NCBI RefSeq assembly: GCF_000203795.2
Contig: NW_006281115.1
Coordinates: 147,632-211,631, forward strand
DNA length: 64,000 nucleotides
Source of the DNA: Batrachochytrium dendrobatidis JAM81
Lineage: Eukaryota; Chytridiomycota; Chytridiomycetes; Rhizophydiales
Direction: 5' to 3'
Numbering within the stretch: position 1 is the first letter of the stretch; every line of letters starts with the position of its first letter. The notes under the pieces were generated by a model. That model ran no database searches, was not told the origin of the DNA, and saw only the letters and a list, made by a program, of their open reading frames with translations. Positions 1 to 11,082 of the stretch are shown here, piece after piece. The position numbers and the translations under genes are program-made.

Positions 1-947
1 GTTGTTCCGCCACGTCCATCATACAGACTGATGGTGCTTGTTTCCTTATCCGAGCTATTATAAATAGAAATGAGTTTACAGGTAATGATTGAGTATATAT
101 ACAAGAATAAAAACATACCAAGCCAGTAAAGCTTTAGCTTGACTCTTTTTGTAGATCCAGCAAACGGCAGCAGGAAAATAATTTAGTTTAAACATGGTGA
201 TCATATCTAGATTCAAACCAGTTAGAAACAGCATCTACATATGGTAGTCATACACAGAGTTGACGTTACCGAAATTGATGACATCAAACACTTTGAGGCC
301 CTTGTCGACACCGGCGGTAGCAAATAGCAGACCATCAAAAGAAGCATCTGTGGCGACAATGGCACCCACATGGGATCTGAAATGTTTAACAAATTCGATT
401 CCTTTGAGCGATTTTTTCCAAAACTTGACATGACCGTCAATGGAAGTTGTAATGATGAAATCAGTGCTAAAATTGAGAATAGAATCAAGATTTTCAGTGA
501 GTTTTGACAATAGTTGATCTAGAAAGTGATTTTATGCTAATTTAGTGATTACCTTGTACATGAAATCAGGTTGACGATATCTCTATGCATAAGAGAGACT
601 TCGTACATGTCAGTACAAGGTAATGAATCCAAAAACAGTTTTTGGTGTTGTAGCTGAGCAGCGAGTTTCTGTTTTTTCTTCAAGCGAGCAGCTCTATCTT
701 TTTCAGACAAAACAGAATTTGTTTCTTGGTCGGTTCCTGACATGGGAACTGTTGGACCAAAGTCACTACCGTCACTCTCATTATCTTGATCTGATAATTG
801 AGAATCTAGATGAAATCAAGATGGAATTAAAAACGACAAGATTATAATAGTGGTTAATGAATGTGTTATTTTGATTAATATAAAAGAGTATATGAATGTA
901 CCATGCAAGCGTTTGTTTGTAGCAGTATGAATATCTGAGTTGGTCAT
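1..947 (-). CDS. PPWD1: PPWD1-type peptidyl-prolyl isomerase with WD40 repeats (5' part, runs off window)
   Basis: Spliceosome-associated cyclophilin whose N-terminal half is a WD40 propeller; only the N-terminal part is inside the window, so the cyclophilin domain is not seen. Hand-spliced exons on the minus strand: 902-947, 553-805, 270-466, 119-206 and 1-54 (continuing left). Each junction is GT-AG and restores the frame. Conserved family blocks are readable: [18 protein letters not shown], then [52 protein letters not shown] (the NFD is created by the splice) and ISLYDGRG. The start at 947 (MTNSDIHT) is chosen because the 902 donor joins in phase to the acidic exon 2 ([16 protein letters not shown]). 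Family assignment is firm; the exact first exon is inferred. Confidence 0.9.
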
Positions 948-986
948 GAAAACAGAATATAAAAAAGAGTTTTAGTTGAATTGAGT

Positions 987-1110
987 CCAAATTCAACAAA
1001 TTTCAATTGATTATTTTTGGCCAAATTCAACAAATTCCAATTCATTATTTTTTGGCCAATTTCAACAAATTCCAATTCATTCCAATTGACTATTTTTTGG
1101 CCAATTCAAT
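987..1110. repeat. Three-unit AT-rich minisatellite in the PPWD1 / Ser-Gln-rich gene intergenic region
   Basis: Three imperfect tandem units (987-1020, 1021-1055, 1056-1100) of 34, 35 and 45 bp. Each begins CCAAATTCAACAAATT or similar and ends in TTTTTTGG; a fourth partial unit follows. The 45-bp unit has an internal duplication of TTCCAATT. It lies in the short divergent promoter region between the PPWD1 start and the next gene. Confidence 0.85.
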
Positions 1111-1171
1111 CCGCAGTGGCACTTGAAGGGATTCTCGAAACAAAAAGGGCGATTCAAAGCAAACGGTCAGT

Positions 1172-1187
1172 CACGTGGCAATATAAA
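1172..1187 (+). promoter_or_regulatory. CACGTG E-box plus TATA-like box upstream of the Ser/Gln-rich gene
   Basis: CACGTG at 1172-1177 is followed 4 bp later by TATAAA at 1182-1187, 50 bp before the ATG at 1238. CACGTG is the classic bHLH (Cbf1/Pho4-type) site. The arrangement suggests a core promoter but is not proven. Confidence 0.55.
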
Positions 1188-1237
1188 ACTCACTTTTCAA
1201 ACACTCAAATCTTGACTTTAGTTGTTCATAATCATCA

Positions 1238-2245
1238 ATGTCTTGTCTGGATTCAACCGTCACCAGCGGTATTCCTGCTTCTCCTCCTCCAGAAACCTCC
1301 TTGTTTATTCCATGTGGCATCACTGAAAAATGCTCAATCGAACCTGCCTTTAACCTTGTTTCTAGTCCTCTCTCTAATACAACTCAAAAATACACTGTTC
1401 TTCCTTCTCCTACATCCTCTCCTATTATGACTGTCGTTTCTGATGCTACTCAAGAGTCTAAAGACATCTCATCGTTAATCATCCTGCCTGCTGCTGAATT
1501 GGTCCAAACTCATTCATCTCTAGAGGTCTTGGATGCTTCTCCCTGCTCTTTGGTCCCTGCGAGTCCTGTCAGCCCTGTTCATCCTTCATCTTCCACTTGT
1601 AGTAATAACTCGGTTTCATTCATTGCTCTGAATGCTCCAGCTGATGAGATTCAAGACTCGTCTGTCCAGCTCTCTCCTGCTGTTAGTCGTCGCATTGTTG
1701 TTACCTTCAATCCCCTAGTTGCTGTCGCTCAGACTTTCCACAAGGATGACTATGACCGCTCGTCTATTAGTGTTGCTCCCTTGCTTCGTCAGGACATTAT
1801 AGAGCTGCTGACTTATCGTGCAGAGATGTTGCATGTTACTCGACAACTCACTGCTTATCGTGACCAGCTTATCATGGAGAAACAGCGTATGTATTTTATG
1901 AAGTTACAGCAACAGCAGCATCAAGTGATGCAGCAGCAACTACAGCAGGCATGGTGGATGCAACAACAGCAGCAGCAACAGCGTCATTTCCAAATGCATC
2001 CATCTCAACCCATGTACAATCAAACACCCATGCTGGATTTTATTCCTACTAGAAACCTGTCCAGCACCAATAACCAGGATATGTTTGAAGCATTCAATCC
2101 TACTATAGACACTCTGCAGTATAGACCTCCTCATACTATTAGCCCCATTTACATGTCTGATCCTCACTATAATCAGATGTTCAAGGACAATTCTTCTGTA
2201 GTACCTCCATTCAGTCTCTCTGGATCCTCTACTTACTACAACTGA
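1238..2245 (+). CDS. Ser/Thr/Pro-rich protein with glutamine-rich coiled segment, function unknown
   Basis: Single-exon ORF of 335 aa preceded by an E-box and TATA-like element. Residues 1-150 are low-complexity Ser/Pro/Thr. Around 185-225 there is a predicted helix with many charged residues (DIIELLTYRAEMLHVTRQL). This runs into a Gln tract (positions about 222-250, with interrupting H, M, A and WW). The last ~90 residues are rich in Asn, Pro, Tyr and Met. The composition resembles transcriptional co-regulators or RNA-granule proteins, but no conserved domain is recognised, so a function is not assigned. The Gln tract is encoded mostly by CAG/CAA and could vary in length between strains. Confidence 0.7.
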   Translation: MSCLDSTVTSGIPASPPPETSLFIPCGITEKCSIEPAFNLVSSPLSNTTQKYTVLPSPTSSPIMTVVSDATQESKDISSLIILPAAELVQTHSSLEVLDASPCSLVPASPVSPVHPSSSTCSNNSVSFIALNAPADEIQDSSVQLSPAVSRRIVVTFNPLVAVAQTFHKDDYDRSSISVAPLLRQDIIELLTYRAEMLHVTRQLTAYRDQLIMEKQRMYFMKLQQQQHQVMQQQLQQAWWMQQQQQQQRHFQMHPSQPMYNQTPMLDFIPTRNLSSTNNQDMFEAFNPTIDTLQYRPPHTISPIYMSDPHYNQMFKDNSSVVPPFSLSGSSTYYN

Positions 2246-3055
2246 ATATCCCATTCTCTTGTATCAAGTCTACTTGATTCATAAAACAATCCTTCTTTTC
2301 TGGATATGTACACTCCAATCATACCTAGACTTTGTTCGTACGCTTCTACACTTTCTTTTATACTTTTTCTTTACACTGTTTCTTGTTTCCAATTCTGCTG
2401 TTTTCTTTGAACTACCACCCATCATTTATACAATTTCTTTCTACAACCTGTTCTTATTTGTATAGGAATATGTTGGTGCTCGTGTTCACCCTTGTCCTGT
2501 TCCTAATATATATACTCTGGTCTTTGTGCAAGCCTTTTATGGCAGTATCCTTGAGTTGTATTATTTAGAATGAACTTTGTTTCTATTTCAAATATAGTTG
2601 AATTGAGATCCTGTCAATACAATATCAAACAAGTTATACAGTCCAGTGGCGTGTTAGAAACCGTCGGATCAAATCAAACATTAATCAAAACTTGTGATGG
2701 CTTAGTATTCATACTAAGCAATAGACTATGAGTCTACTTGACTATGAGTTGGATTGTCATTGTGCATTGATTCTTGCATACAAAATTAGATTCAAGACTA
2801 GAAACTAGAGTTTTTATCATTATTTTTGCATTGCAATGTTTGACGTGAATCCGACTGATTTTTACAGTTACTGAGTTGATACTAAATAGTCGAGTATTAT
2901 TCATGACGGTTCCAATGCCCACATCGGATTCAACAGACACTGGAGCAGTAACACTATGTGAACTTGATCAAACACTTTGTTAGTACATTGTGTCTGATTC
3001 TATATATATATTGGAATCTGTCATCATCAATTCAACTTTCTTACAAATCAATTAC
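2246..3055. other. Intergenic region; no supported gene
   Basis: About 810 bp of AT-rich sequence. It probably holds the 3' end of the Ser/Gln-rich gene and the promoter of the ALADIN gene (TATATATATA at 3001-3010, 46 bp before that ATG). Two plus-strand ORFs of 68-78 codons near 2259-2568 are Phe/Leu/Tyr-rich translations of T-rich DNA and are not supported as genes. Confidence 0.6.
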
Positions 3056-5065
3056 ATGGGTTTAGTATCACTCACTTCATCAGATGATTCGGCATTGAGT
3101 CTGTATGCTAGAGCAGAGGCAAGTCTTGATTCGCCGTAAAGCTGTAGTTTCTGAATGACTTATGAAATTTTAAATGTTCAACTATAGGGTGTCATGTATC
3201 CTTGTATTGTTGTTCCAGATCACATCCAATGTCCAGGAGTGCAGGATACAAGCAGTGCCAGACCACTTGCAACACTCCCTATCAAGTCATTCGGACCTTT
3301 GTCTGCCATCTCTCGACTACTAGAGTCTTTTATGCTAGAGTAATATTACCCATCTTGCATCATGTGTAAAACAAACCCTGCTGATTGGATTCAATGACTA
3401 TGAATTGTAGTGACGAAAACAACTTGTCTGTCAATCGATCGGAATTCGATATTCTACAAATGATTCGTGGTGTATGCCAACATATTATGGCACCCATTTA
3501 CCATGTCACTGGAATGGTAAATTATAATGGGTTTAGACTGGATCTGACCTTTGTGGGATTCTAACTTGTTGTTGCATATTATTGTATTGATAGCGTTCGG
3601 CTGATGGATTACACGAACAACTGATTATAAATAAAGGCAAAGGTCCAGTTGTGGGTTTGGCATGGCATCCATTCAAACAAACTATTGCCATAATCCATCG
3701 CAATGATTCGGTGCATCTATTTGATTTGACTTCCGAGACGTGGTGTCCGCGTCAGGCTGTTGGACTACATCATGAGTTTCAACGGGGAATTACTGGTATC
3801 GCATGGTGTCCTACAGGATCAGCTGTGCTTGCAGTGGGATGCAAGAGTGGTGTATGTCTATGGCGACTACAATTTGATGTCCATCCAACTACTTCGACAA
3901 AACGACTGCATCCACTGATTCCAGCTGATGCGCAGGGTTGTCCACAAGCTTGGATGACATTACTTCGTGCACCCCAGTTGTCACATGTATCGCATTTTGC
4001 ATGGTCTCCAGATGGACGCTATATTGTTGCAGGATCATCGGCCAACTCAACGTTGGTTGTGTTTGACGTTGCCACAGAGTCAAGCGAAGCATTGTCATTA
4101 TCTGGTGGGCCAACACATGAATTGAAATTTAGCTCAGATGGAATGTTTTTACTTCAATCGTTCAAGTAAGTGTGGATTGTTTGCATACACCACTTGAACA
4201 AGGTAATTCAATCAGATGCTTACACTGTAATGATGGATGATGTGCAGACGTGGAGGTATTCGAATTTGGGAAACGCAGTTGTGGAACAGTGTATTGCTTT
4301 GCACTAAACGACCTGCTCATGTAAGTCTTGAATCAATCCTTTAGCTGTATTGAGTTGACTAGCTGGTTGCTACTGATACCAGATTGATTTACACGTCATG
4401 TTTTATATGTAGAGTTTGACGTGGTTGCCTGATATTCGACTGTTTATATTTGGTTTGGAGGGAGAGTCCCGCATTGCAATGGTTCAAATGACCAAGAGTG
4501 CGCCGTGTTTGGGTATGTTGATGGTTTAAACTCATTTATTGATGCGTTTCTAAAATGTAATGAATCATTAGATACAATCACAACACCATTAATGAAACTG
4601 GATAAACTTGTGACACTCGGTAACGGTGCGAGCAATCTGTAAGCAATACAATGATGATTACGAGTGAACAATAACGATATGAATTACTGACAATCATTGA
4701 AACTGTAGATCTGGTATTCGTCAATTCTGCGTATCACCCTTGGGAGACCGGATGCTTGTTCAGTTGGAGGGATCAAGCCAATTAGTACTGTATGCGATTA
4801 AAACTAAACCATTACCCGAGTTTTCTTACATGTAGGTTTTCCAACGTTGTATATTATAGTGACTTGTTTTAACCTATGAATCCATCATGTATATAGTGGT
4901 CCAGTATACGGACCAATGCACACCACCCATTCATCGAATCGTAAGACCAGTGCAGCAGGGCCTGAATGTATTGCATTTGCATCTCAATTTGATAAAGGTG
5001 CACTTGCTTGCATTGCGTATGACAATGGCAAGCTATCGTTTATTCCCATGTTGTTTAAACAATAA
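3056..5065 (+). CDS. AAAS: ALADIN (AAAS) WD-repeat nucleoporin
   Basis: WD40 protein of the nuclear pore cytoplasmic ring. The start at 3056 (MGLVSLTSSDDSALSL) lies just after a TATA-rich stretch. Coding exons then continue through AG at 3188 (GVMYPCIVVPDHIQCPG), the exon beginning SDENNLSVNRSEFD, and the large exon from about 3594 containing GPVVGLAWHPFKQTIAI, GITGIAWCPTGSAVLAVGC and VSHFAWSPDGRYIVAG. Four further short exons follow, ending GALACIAYDNGKLSFIPMLF and TAA at 5063-5065. The LAWHP, AWCPTGSAVLAVGC and WSPDGR blocks, and the pattern ending in 'hFdKGALlsIay..GKlsfiPl', match ALADIN rather than a generic WD protein. About eight introns, all short. It is in tandem with the transporter gene 138 bp downstream. 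Confidence 0.88.
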
Positions 5066-5202
5066 ATTTTGAATGTTTTTATAAGATTGATTTTATTGCT
5101 ACCAAGTCTAAAATAAGCTGGTTTCCAGTGTACTAATTTTTACACAATTGATTCTTGATACCCGATACGACGTTTGCCAGCTAGTATAGACCACTCGACA
5201 CC

Positions 5203-6698
5203 ATGTCATTCTCGTCGGTATTTATCAGTTCTGGACTACGGTATAATATATCCATACAATTCAATAGAGTAATGCGTTCACTTGGTACAGATATGCGCTG
5301 GACAGCACTGGGTCTGTCGTCTTGTATCATGTTTGGCAACTACTATGCTTATGATTTACCAGCCTCGTTGAATACACCTTTACAACAGTATCTTGAAGCC
5401 ACGGACCAAGACTACGCTTTCCATCTTGGTCTTTTCTATTCATTGTATTCGCTGCCGAATATTGTGCTTCCAATGTTTAGCGGAGTGTTGGCAGACACGA
5501 TTGGGATTCGAGCCTTGTTGATTATATTATCAATGTTGGTATGTGTAGGACAAATCAGTTTTACATTAGGAGTGACTTATCAATCCTACGTAGCCATGCA
5601 TATCGGACGTCTTTTGTTTGGTATGGGAAGTGAATCACTCTCTGTCGTGCAGTCCAAGACCACAGCCAAGTGGTTCAAAGGAAAAGAGATTGCATTTGCA
5701 CTTGGAGTCAATCTTAGTGTTGCTAGACTTGGAAGTGTATTCAATGATGTTGTGAGTCCATATTTAGCAGTCATGGGCGGAGTACCAGCAGCCATGTGGG
5801 TTGGTGTGGTGACTTGTTTATGCTCATTCTGGTGTGCAATTGGACTAGCAGATCTAGACGGAATGGAAGTAGATGATGTTGAATGCGAGAGCAGTAAGAT
5901 GGAAGATGAGATGGAACTGGAAGCCTGGACGGATTCACAGCTTGAACATCCGATACGATCTGAAGCATTGATGCACATGGACAAGATGGACTGTGCAGGA
6001 CTGGTTCAAATGCCATTACGATTCTGGCTTATCTGCTTAATCATGTGTTTGTTGTACGCTACAGTCATTCCATTCAACACAATACATTCTGCATTTTTAC
6101 AGAAACGATGGTATGCAGACGATCCACAGACAGGTAAGCACATTGAGTGAATGTTATCAAAAGTTTAAACTAACAATCTTGTTTTCAACTGCAATCAGCA
6201 TCTCAGGTTATGGGAGTGCCAGATACCATTTCTGCCTTGCTGGTACCATTCGTAGGGACGCTTGTTGATCAAACAGGACATCGAGTCAAAGTATTGATTG
6301 CTTGCAGTGTCATGATGATGAGTGTTCATTGCTTTTTTACAACAGCCAATGCAACCGTATACTCGACACCCATTCCAGCACTGGTTGTTCTTGGACTGGC
6401 TTATTCAATGCTACTCACATTCTGGCCATGTATTCCATTAATTGTAAATGAGAGCAATCTAGCAACAGCGTTTGGCATTGCAACCATTGCATTGAATGTA
6501 ACATTGTCGGTGTTTCCAATAGTTGTGGCGAGATTAGTCAACTCCGATCCAACATATTATATCACAGAAGTGTTTTTCACTAGTAGCTGTGCAATGGGAA
6601 TAGCGGCTTGTTTAGTGCTTTTTTATATAGATCGACAGAGTTATAATGGGATGTTGGAGCATCAAGTCAGTCCAATGTTGAGTAAAGATTCAAGATAA
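5203..6698 (+). CDS. MFSD1-like major facilitator transporter
   Basis: Two exons, 5203-6133 and 6199-6698, with GT-AG junction and phase-1 joining (QTA|SQVMGVPDT), giving 476 aa. Hydrophobic segments alternate through the protein. There is a long hydrophilic acidic loop at about residues 225-262, as expected between the two six-helix MFS halves. Family features: GNYYAYDLPASL in TM1, YSLYSLPNIVLPMFSGVLAD (the MFS loop 2-3 signature), GRLLFGMGSESLSVVQ and WFKGKEIAFALGVNLSVARLGS, all typical of MFSD1. Animal MFSD1 is a lysosomal dipeptide exporter that works with GLMP; a similar vacuolar role here is inference. The start could alternatively be the Met at about residue 24. Confidence 0.88.
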
Positions 6699-7510
6699 AC
6701 AATGTTTTCACAGCCTATAAGAATGTGGCAGTTGAACAAGTTTCAAACAAGCATGTTTCCAATAGAAATGGGTTGGAGTCAGTCACATCTGGTGATGATG
6801 GGAATGGAGATAAATGATTAGCAACTTCAATGTGTTTTTCATTTGTCATTCTGCATTCATCAACCGCATTCATTGTCAAAATGCTGTCAGCTTATTGAAA
6901 TCGGGAGTTTGGTCCGAAACTATGCTTTCCTGGCGATGCTCTTTTATATCGGTAGATTGTCGATTTGAATGGCAAGGCCATCTATCGATCGTGTCTCTGT
7001 AACACAGCGACACTCTGACCTGCTGCTCCTCAATTCAATGTAACACAATTTTCATCTTTTGGTCTTGCTTTGACGTAATAGCCTCAATGCTTCACCTACA
7101 TAGTCTGCTAATCTAAATCCATCATGCAACTTCACAAACGAGTCATCCACGGTTTTAAAGTACAGCAACAGAGCTTGCTTGATGGCATCAGAATGCTTTC
7201 AAACATGGCAAAAATGGGCTGTTGAATACAAACAAATGCTTTTCCTCAGCTTCATTTTTTGCCATGAGTTGATTTTGCAAAGCGTTTGAATCGAGTCAAA
7301 TCACTCTTGAATGATTGGATGGAAATAGCGCGAAACAGCCACGCAAATAACCACGTGAAATGACCACGTGGTTAAAGGTTTAAAAGTTTAAATCCAACCG
7401 CGAGTCATCTTCATCAACAACTTGTTATTCTTGACAACCTATTATTCTTGCAACTGAACATACTCTCTTGACTGAACATACTCTTTTGAATAAACATACT
7501 CTCCAACACC
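6699..7510. other. Intergenic region with the fungalysin promoter
   Basis: About 810 bp. The first half shows nothing beyond AT-rich sequence. The last 200 bp hold the paired E-boxes listed separately and pyrimidine-rich leader sequence (CTTGACTGAACATACTC repeated with variations between 7440 and 7500) immediately before the ATG at 7511. Confidence 0.5.
7352..7370. promoter_or_regulatory. Paired CACGTG E-boxes upstream of the fungalysin gene
   Basis: CACGTG occurs at 7352-7357 and again at 7365-7370, centre-to-centre 13 bp, about 140 bp before the fungalysin start. The spacing of little more than one helical turn would place two bHLH dimers on roughly the same face of the DNA. Regulatory role is inferred. 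Confidence 0.5.
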
Positions 7511-9915
7511 ATGAACCACTCTTGTTCAATGGCTATGGTTCTAGCCACTGTAATGATGCTGGCTTCAGCTCCCGCTCTTTTAGTTGCTGCACCAACTAAA
7601 CGTTCTATTGTTAATTTCGGTCCTTTGACTACAAATGTCCATTTACACTCACTTCCTGCTCGCAGTCCCTTGTATATGCCCAACAGTATTCTACCCTTGA
7701 CTCCTGAAGAAACTGCCCTCGAGTAAGTGTATTGAATGTATAAAGCTTCATCATTGTTGCTGTCATTTTGATTTGTAATCATTGCTTTAGAGTCTGGTTT
7801 AAGACTTGTCAATGCTTTCATCTGGTTGTGAATCCAGCTGGTTTCCATCGCGTTGTTTTAACCTTTTGATCCTGTCACTTTAGGTATCTGTCAGATATTG
7901 CAAATGTTCCTAGGTCCTCTCTCTATATCAAATCGGTTGTCGAGACAAAGGGTCGCATGTACCATGTTCATGTTCAGCAAAGACTGAGTGGCATCGACAT
8001 CACCAATGCAGTTGGAAATGTTAATATTGATGCCAGGGGTTTGGTCATCTCTGCTGGCCATAATTTTGTAACCCGTCCTGTCTTTGCTGCTGCTACCTCT
8101 GCTATGGGTGGTGATTCTCTTGATTCTGATAGCAGAGATGGCAAACAACTGCCTATGCTGCTCACTCAATCCGATACAAACTCGTTCACTATTGAGCAGG
8201 CCCATATTCCAGTTTCTACCAAAATGGACAACTTGAAACTCAGTCCCCTGGATGCTGTAATGGCTGCCGGAGAGTATCTTGGTATCAATGTGGAAAATGC
8301 AGTGCTCACTCAAACATTGGTTGCAGATAATACCGAAAATGATGGTCATTTGTCATATACCATTACGGGTGTTTCTGATGCCATTCAAGACATTACTGCA
8401 AAACTCATGTTTATCCAAAGCGATGGTGGCCATAAACTCACTCCTGTGTGGGATGTGGTCATGGATTTGGATTCCAACTGGTATCATATTCAGGTAGATG
8501 CTCACACAAGTCAAGTGATGGGTCTCATCGACTGGGTAAACGGTGCGTCTTACGATGTCTATCCACTTGGTGTCAATGATCCCGACTCGGGAAAACGTGC
8601 TATTGTTTTTGACACGGAACATCCTGATGCAAGTCCCTACGGATGGCATAGTAAAGGCACCACGCGTGATGCTTACAACACCACTATAGGAAACAATGTG
8701 TTTGCTCAAGATAATCCTGACGGCGGAAACTCTTGGCGCAACAATTACAGACCAAGTGCAAACGATAAAATGGCTTTTGATTTTTCAATTGACGAGAAAA
8801 AGAATCCCACTTCCTACCTTGACGCTGCCATCACCAATCTGTTCTACTATAACAATATCATCCACGATCTGTTTTATCTGTATGGATTTGACGAAAAGGC
8901 TGGCAATTTTCAGAATGACAACTATGGCAATGGCGGAAAAGGTAACGATGCCGTTATTGCCAATGCTCAGGATGGATCGGGATACAATAATGCCAACTTT
9001 GCCACTCCTCCTGATGGCTCTCAACCACGTATGCGCATGTATGTATGGACTGTCACAAAACCCTACCACGATGGCGATCTTGAAAGCGGTATCATCATCC
9101 ACGAATATTCTCATGGTATTTCCATCCGCTTAACTGGAGGTCCCAGCAACTCTGACTGTCTTGGTTGGGGAGAAAGTGGTGGCATGGGTGAAGGATGGGG
9201 CGACTTCTTTGCCACTATTGTGCGCATGACTCCAGAAAACACCAGAAACGATGACTTTGGCATGGGTAGCTATGCTAGTGGACGTGCTGGCATTCGCAAA
9301 TACGCCTACTCCACATCGTTCAAAACTAATCCATCTACCTATGGCTATCTTAAAAAACCACTCTACTGGGAGGTGCATGCCAAGGGTGAAGTATGGGCCG
9401 AGATTCTCTACGAGTTTTATTGGGCTCTAGTTGACAAACACGGATTTGATGGTAACTGGTTTGACAACAAGCTATCTACCGAGCCAGGTCGTCATTTGAC
9501 AGGTCTGTCTGGCAACAAACTTGCTCTTCAACTTGTTGTGGATGGTTTAAAACTGCAGCCTTGTTATCCTACATTTGTTTCTGCTCGTGATGCCATCCTG
9601 CTTGCTGACCAAACTGGTACAATGGGTGAGAATCAGTGCGTGATCTGGAACGCATTTGCCAAACGTGGTCTTGGTCTGAGTGCTCTTTCTGGTGGCACCG
9701 AGGCATTCGATGTACCTGAAGAATGTGAAGAACATAAAGATCCCTCTCCTCCTACGCCAACCCCTACACCACCTCCAAAAGAGCCAGAGCATCCGAAAAA
9801 GCCAAAACACCCGAAAAAGCCAAAACATCCAAAAGGACCAAAAAAGCCATATGAATTTGACGGTGTCGAGTTTTATAAACAACACAAGTCTTCAAAGCAA
9901 CAAGAAACACTTTAA
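7511..9915 (+). CDS. Secreted fungalysin (M36) metalloprotease with Lys/Pro-rich tail
   Basis: Zinc endopeptidase of family M36, a family expanded in Batrachochytrium and linked to host-tissue degradation. Exons 7511-7722 and 7884-9915 join as GA|G and encode 747 aa. Residues 1-27 form a signal peptide (MNHSCSMAMVLATVMMLASA then PALLVAA). The propeptide (FTP-type, YHVHVQQRLSGIDITNAVG) follows, then the catalytic domain. The zinc site is H477-E-Y-S-H481 in GIIIHEYSHGISIRLTGG; the third ligand is Glu507 in GMGEGWGDFFA. The NNIIHDLFYLYGFDE and NFQNDNYG blocks also fit M36. After the catalytic domain (ending near FDVPEEC) there is a PTPTPTPPPKEPE linker and repeated KPKHPK units, a basic tail absent from Aspergillus fungalysins. 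All catalytic residues are intact, so the enzyme should be active after prodomain removal. Confidence 0.95.
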
Positions 9916-10054
9916 AGCCATATTTGGGCTTTAAAGACGAGGATGTGAATGATTGTGTCTGCCAAGTATATAAACAACCTGTTTATTGTTAATACGAATT
10001 CAACTTTTGAATTCAAGTTGAAAGACTTTAGTACTTTTTATGGTCGGATCAAGA

Positions 10055-10080
10055 TTTACAGCTGTATTCACGTAAAATGG
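10055..10080 (-). repeat. Recurring 25-bp motif, copy 1
   Basis: On the minus strand reads CCATTTTACGTGAATACAGC followed by TGTAAA. It is nearly identical to copies at 10544-10568 and 39825-39850. Confidence 0.7.
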
Positions 10081-10543
10081 GACACTAAATAAAAGTACCA
10101 AGTACATAATAAACAACCAGTTTTAAATGATTGACAATATTGTATCCTAAAACTCTTTGGTAGAGTCTACTGGTCTTTGCTTATTTGTGTAACAAGTGTC
10201 CAATCCAACTCTCCTTTCATTCAAACCAAACATGGCATTGGGTGATGGGCATGCATGGTTGCATTCCCAAAATGTGCAGTCCGTTTCTTGAGCTAGAACG
10301 CGAGCATGAGATCAGAATACAGCAGTTGAACTCAGTATCTGAATTGTAATGGATGAATCTGGTAATCGTACAATGCATGACTATGCCAAAAAACAATCCC
10401 AACACTTTAGTTGGGTATCATATGATGAGCCTTGTTATTGAGTTGAAAGTGTCTAATTCAAACCAATTTATAATAGAAAAGCACAACACATATTTAGCCA
10501 TTGGTCATTCCAAAGAGGCAATAAAGACAAAATACAAGTATTA

Positions 10544-10568
10544 CATTTTACGTGAATACGGCGGTAAA
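10544..10568 (+). repeat. Recurring 25-bp motif, copy 2
   Basis: CATTTTACGTGAATACGGCG then GTAAA. It differs from copy 1 at two internal positions and lacks the leading C. Confidence 0.7.
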
Positions 10569-11082
10569 TACGGCATTCAACTATTTGTTTATTCCGGTGA
10601 TGAAGCTATTCTGAATCCGTTACTATCCACACTCAAAATCAAATTTATATTACTAGTGATTATGCAAGATGCACATGTGTCATGGATTGGAGTATTTAGA
10701 TTAAAACGAGTATAACCTATTCTTGCCGCACTAATTCACTTTCATCGCGTCTGCCTAGAATTCGCCACCCAGTCTGATAAATCTGCTTACCAAAGGCGTA
10801 GTAACTGACGTAGTCGTTTCTTGTGCCATCAACCTATCCTTAATTGAACCTGAATAATAATAACGCTTTTATTATCACAAAGCGATATGTGCGGCGGACT
10901 TGATGTAAGATGTGGCCCAATTACATGGCGGAGCATGTCATCATATCTTTGCACTCGACAAGTATAAAATGAAGTAAATCACTGGCCGTATTTGCCATTA
11001 CTTGCTGACTTGTTTCTTGATCCTATCCATATCCCTTGCTGGATTTGATTTTTAAATTAAAATCTCTAACCTACCAAAAACA

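Larger units (their letters stand above)
9916..11082. other. Intergenic region with two copies of a recurring 25-bp motif
   Basis: About 1.17 kb separates the fungalysin from the mucin-like gene. It contains motif copies at 10055-10080 and 10544-10568 (listed separately). A 120-codon plus-strand ORF at 10353-10715 overlaps the second motif copy, has no family resemblance and is not accepted. Immediately upstream of the mucin-like gene, 10965-10970 (TATAAA) may be its TATA box. Confidence 0.5.

Noticed and set aside
10353..10715. 120-codon plus-strand ORF as a gene
   Set aside because: It overlaps a copy of the dispersed 25-bp motif, has no family resemblance, no promoter, and a composition expected from AT-rich intergenic DNA.
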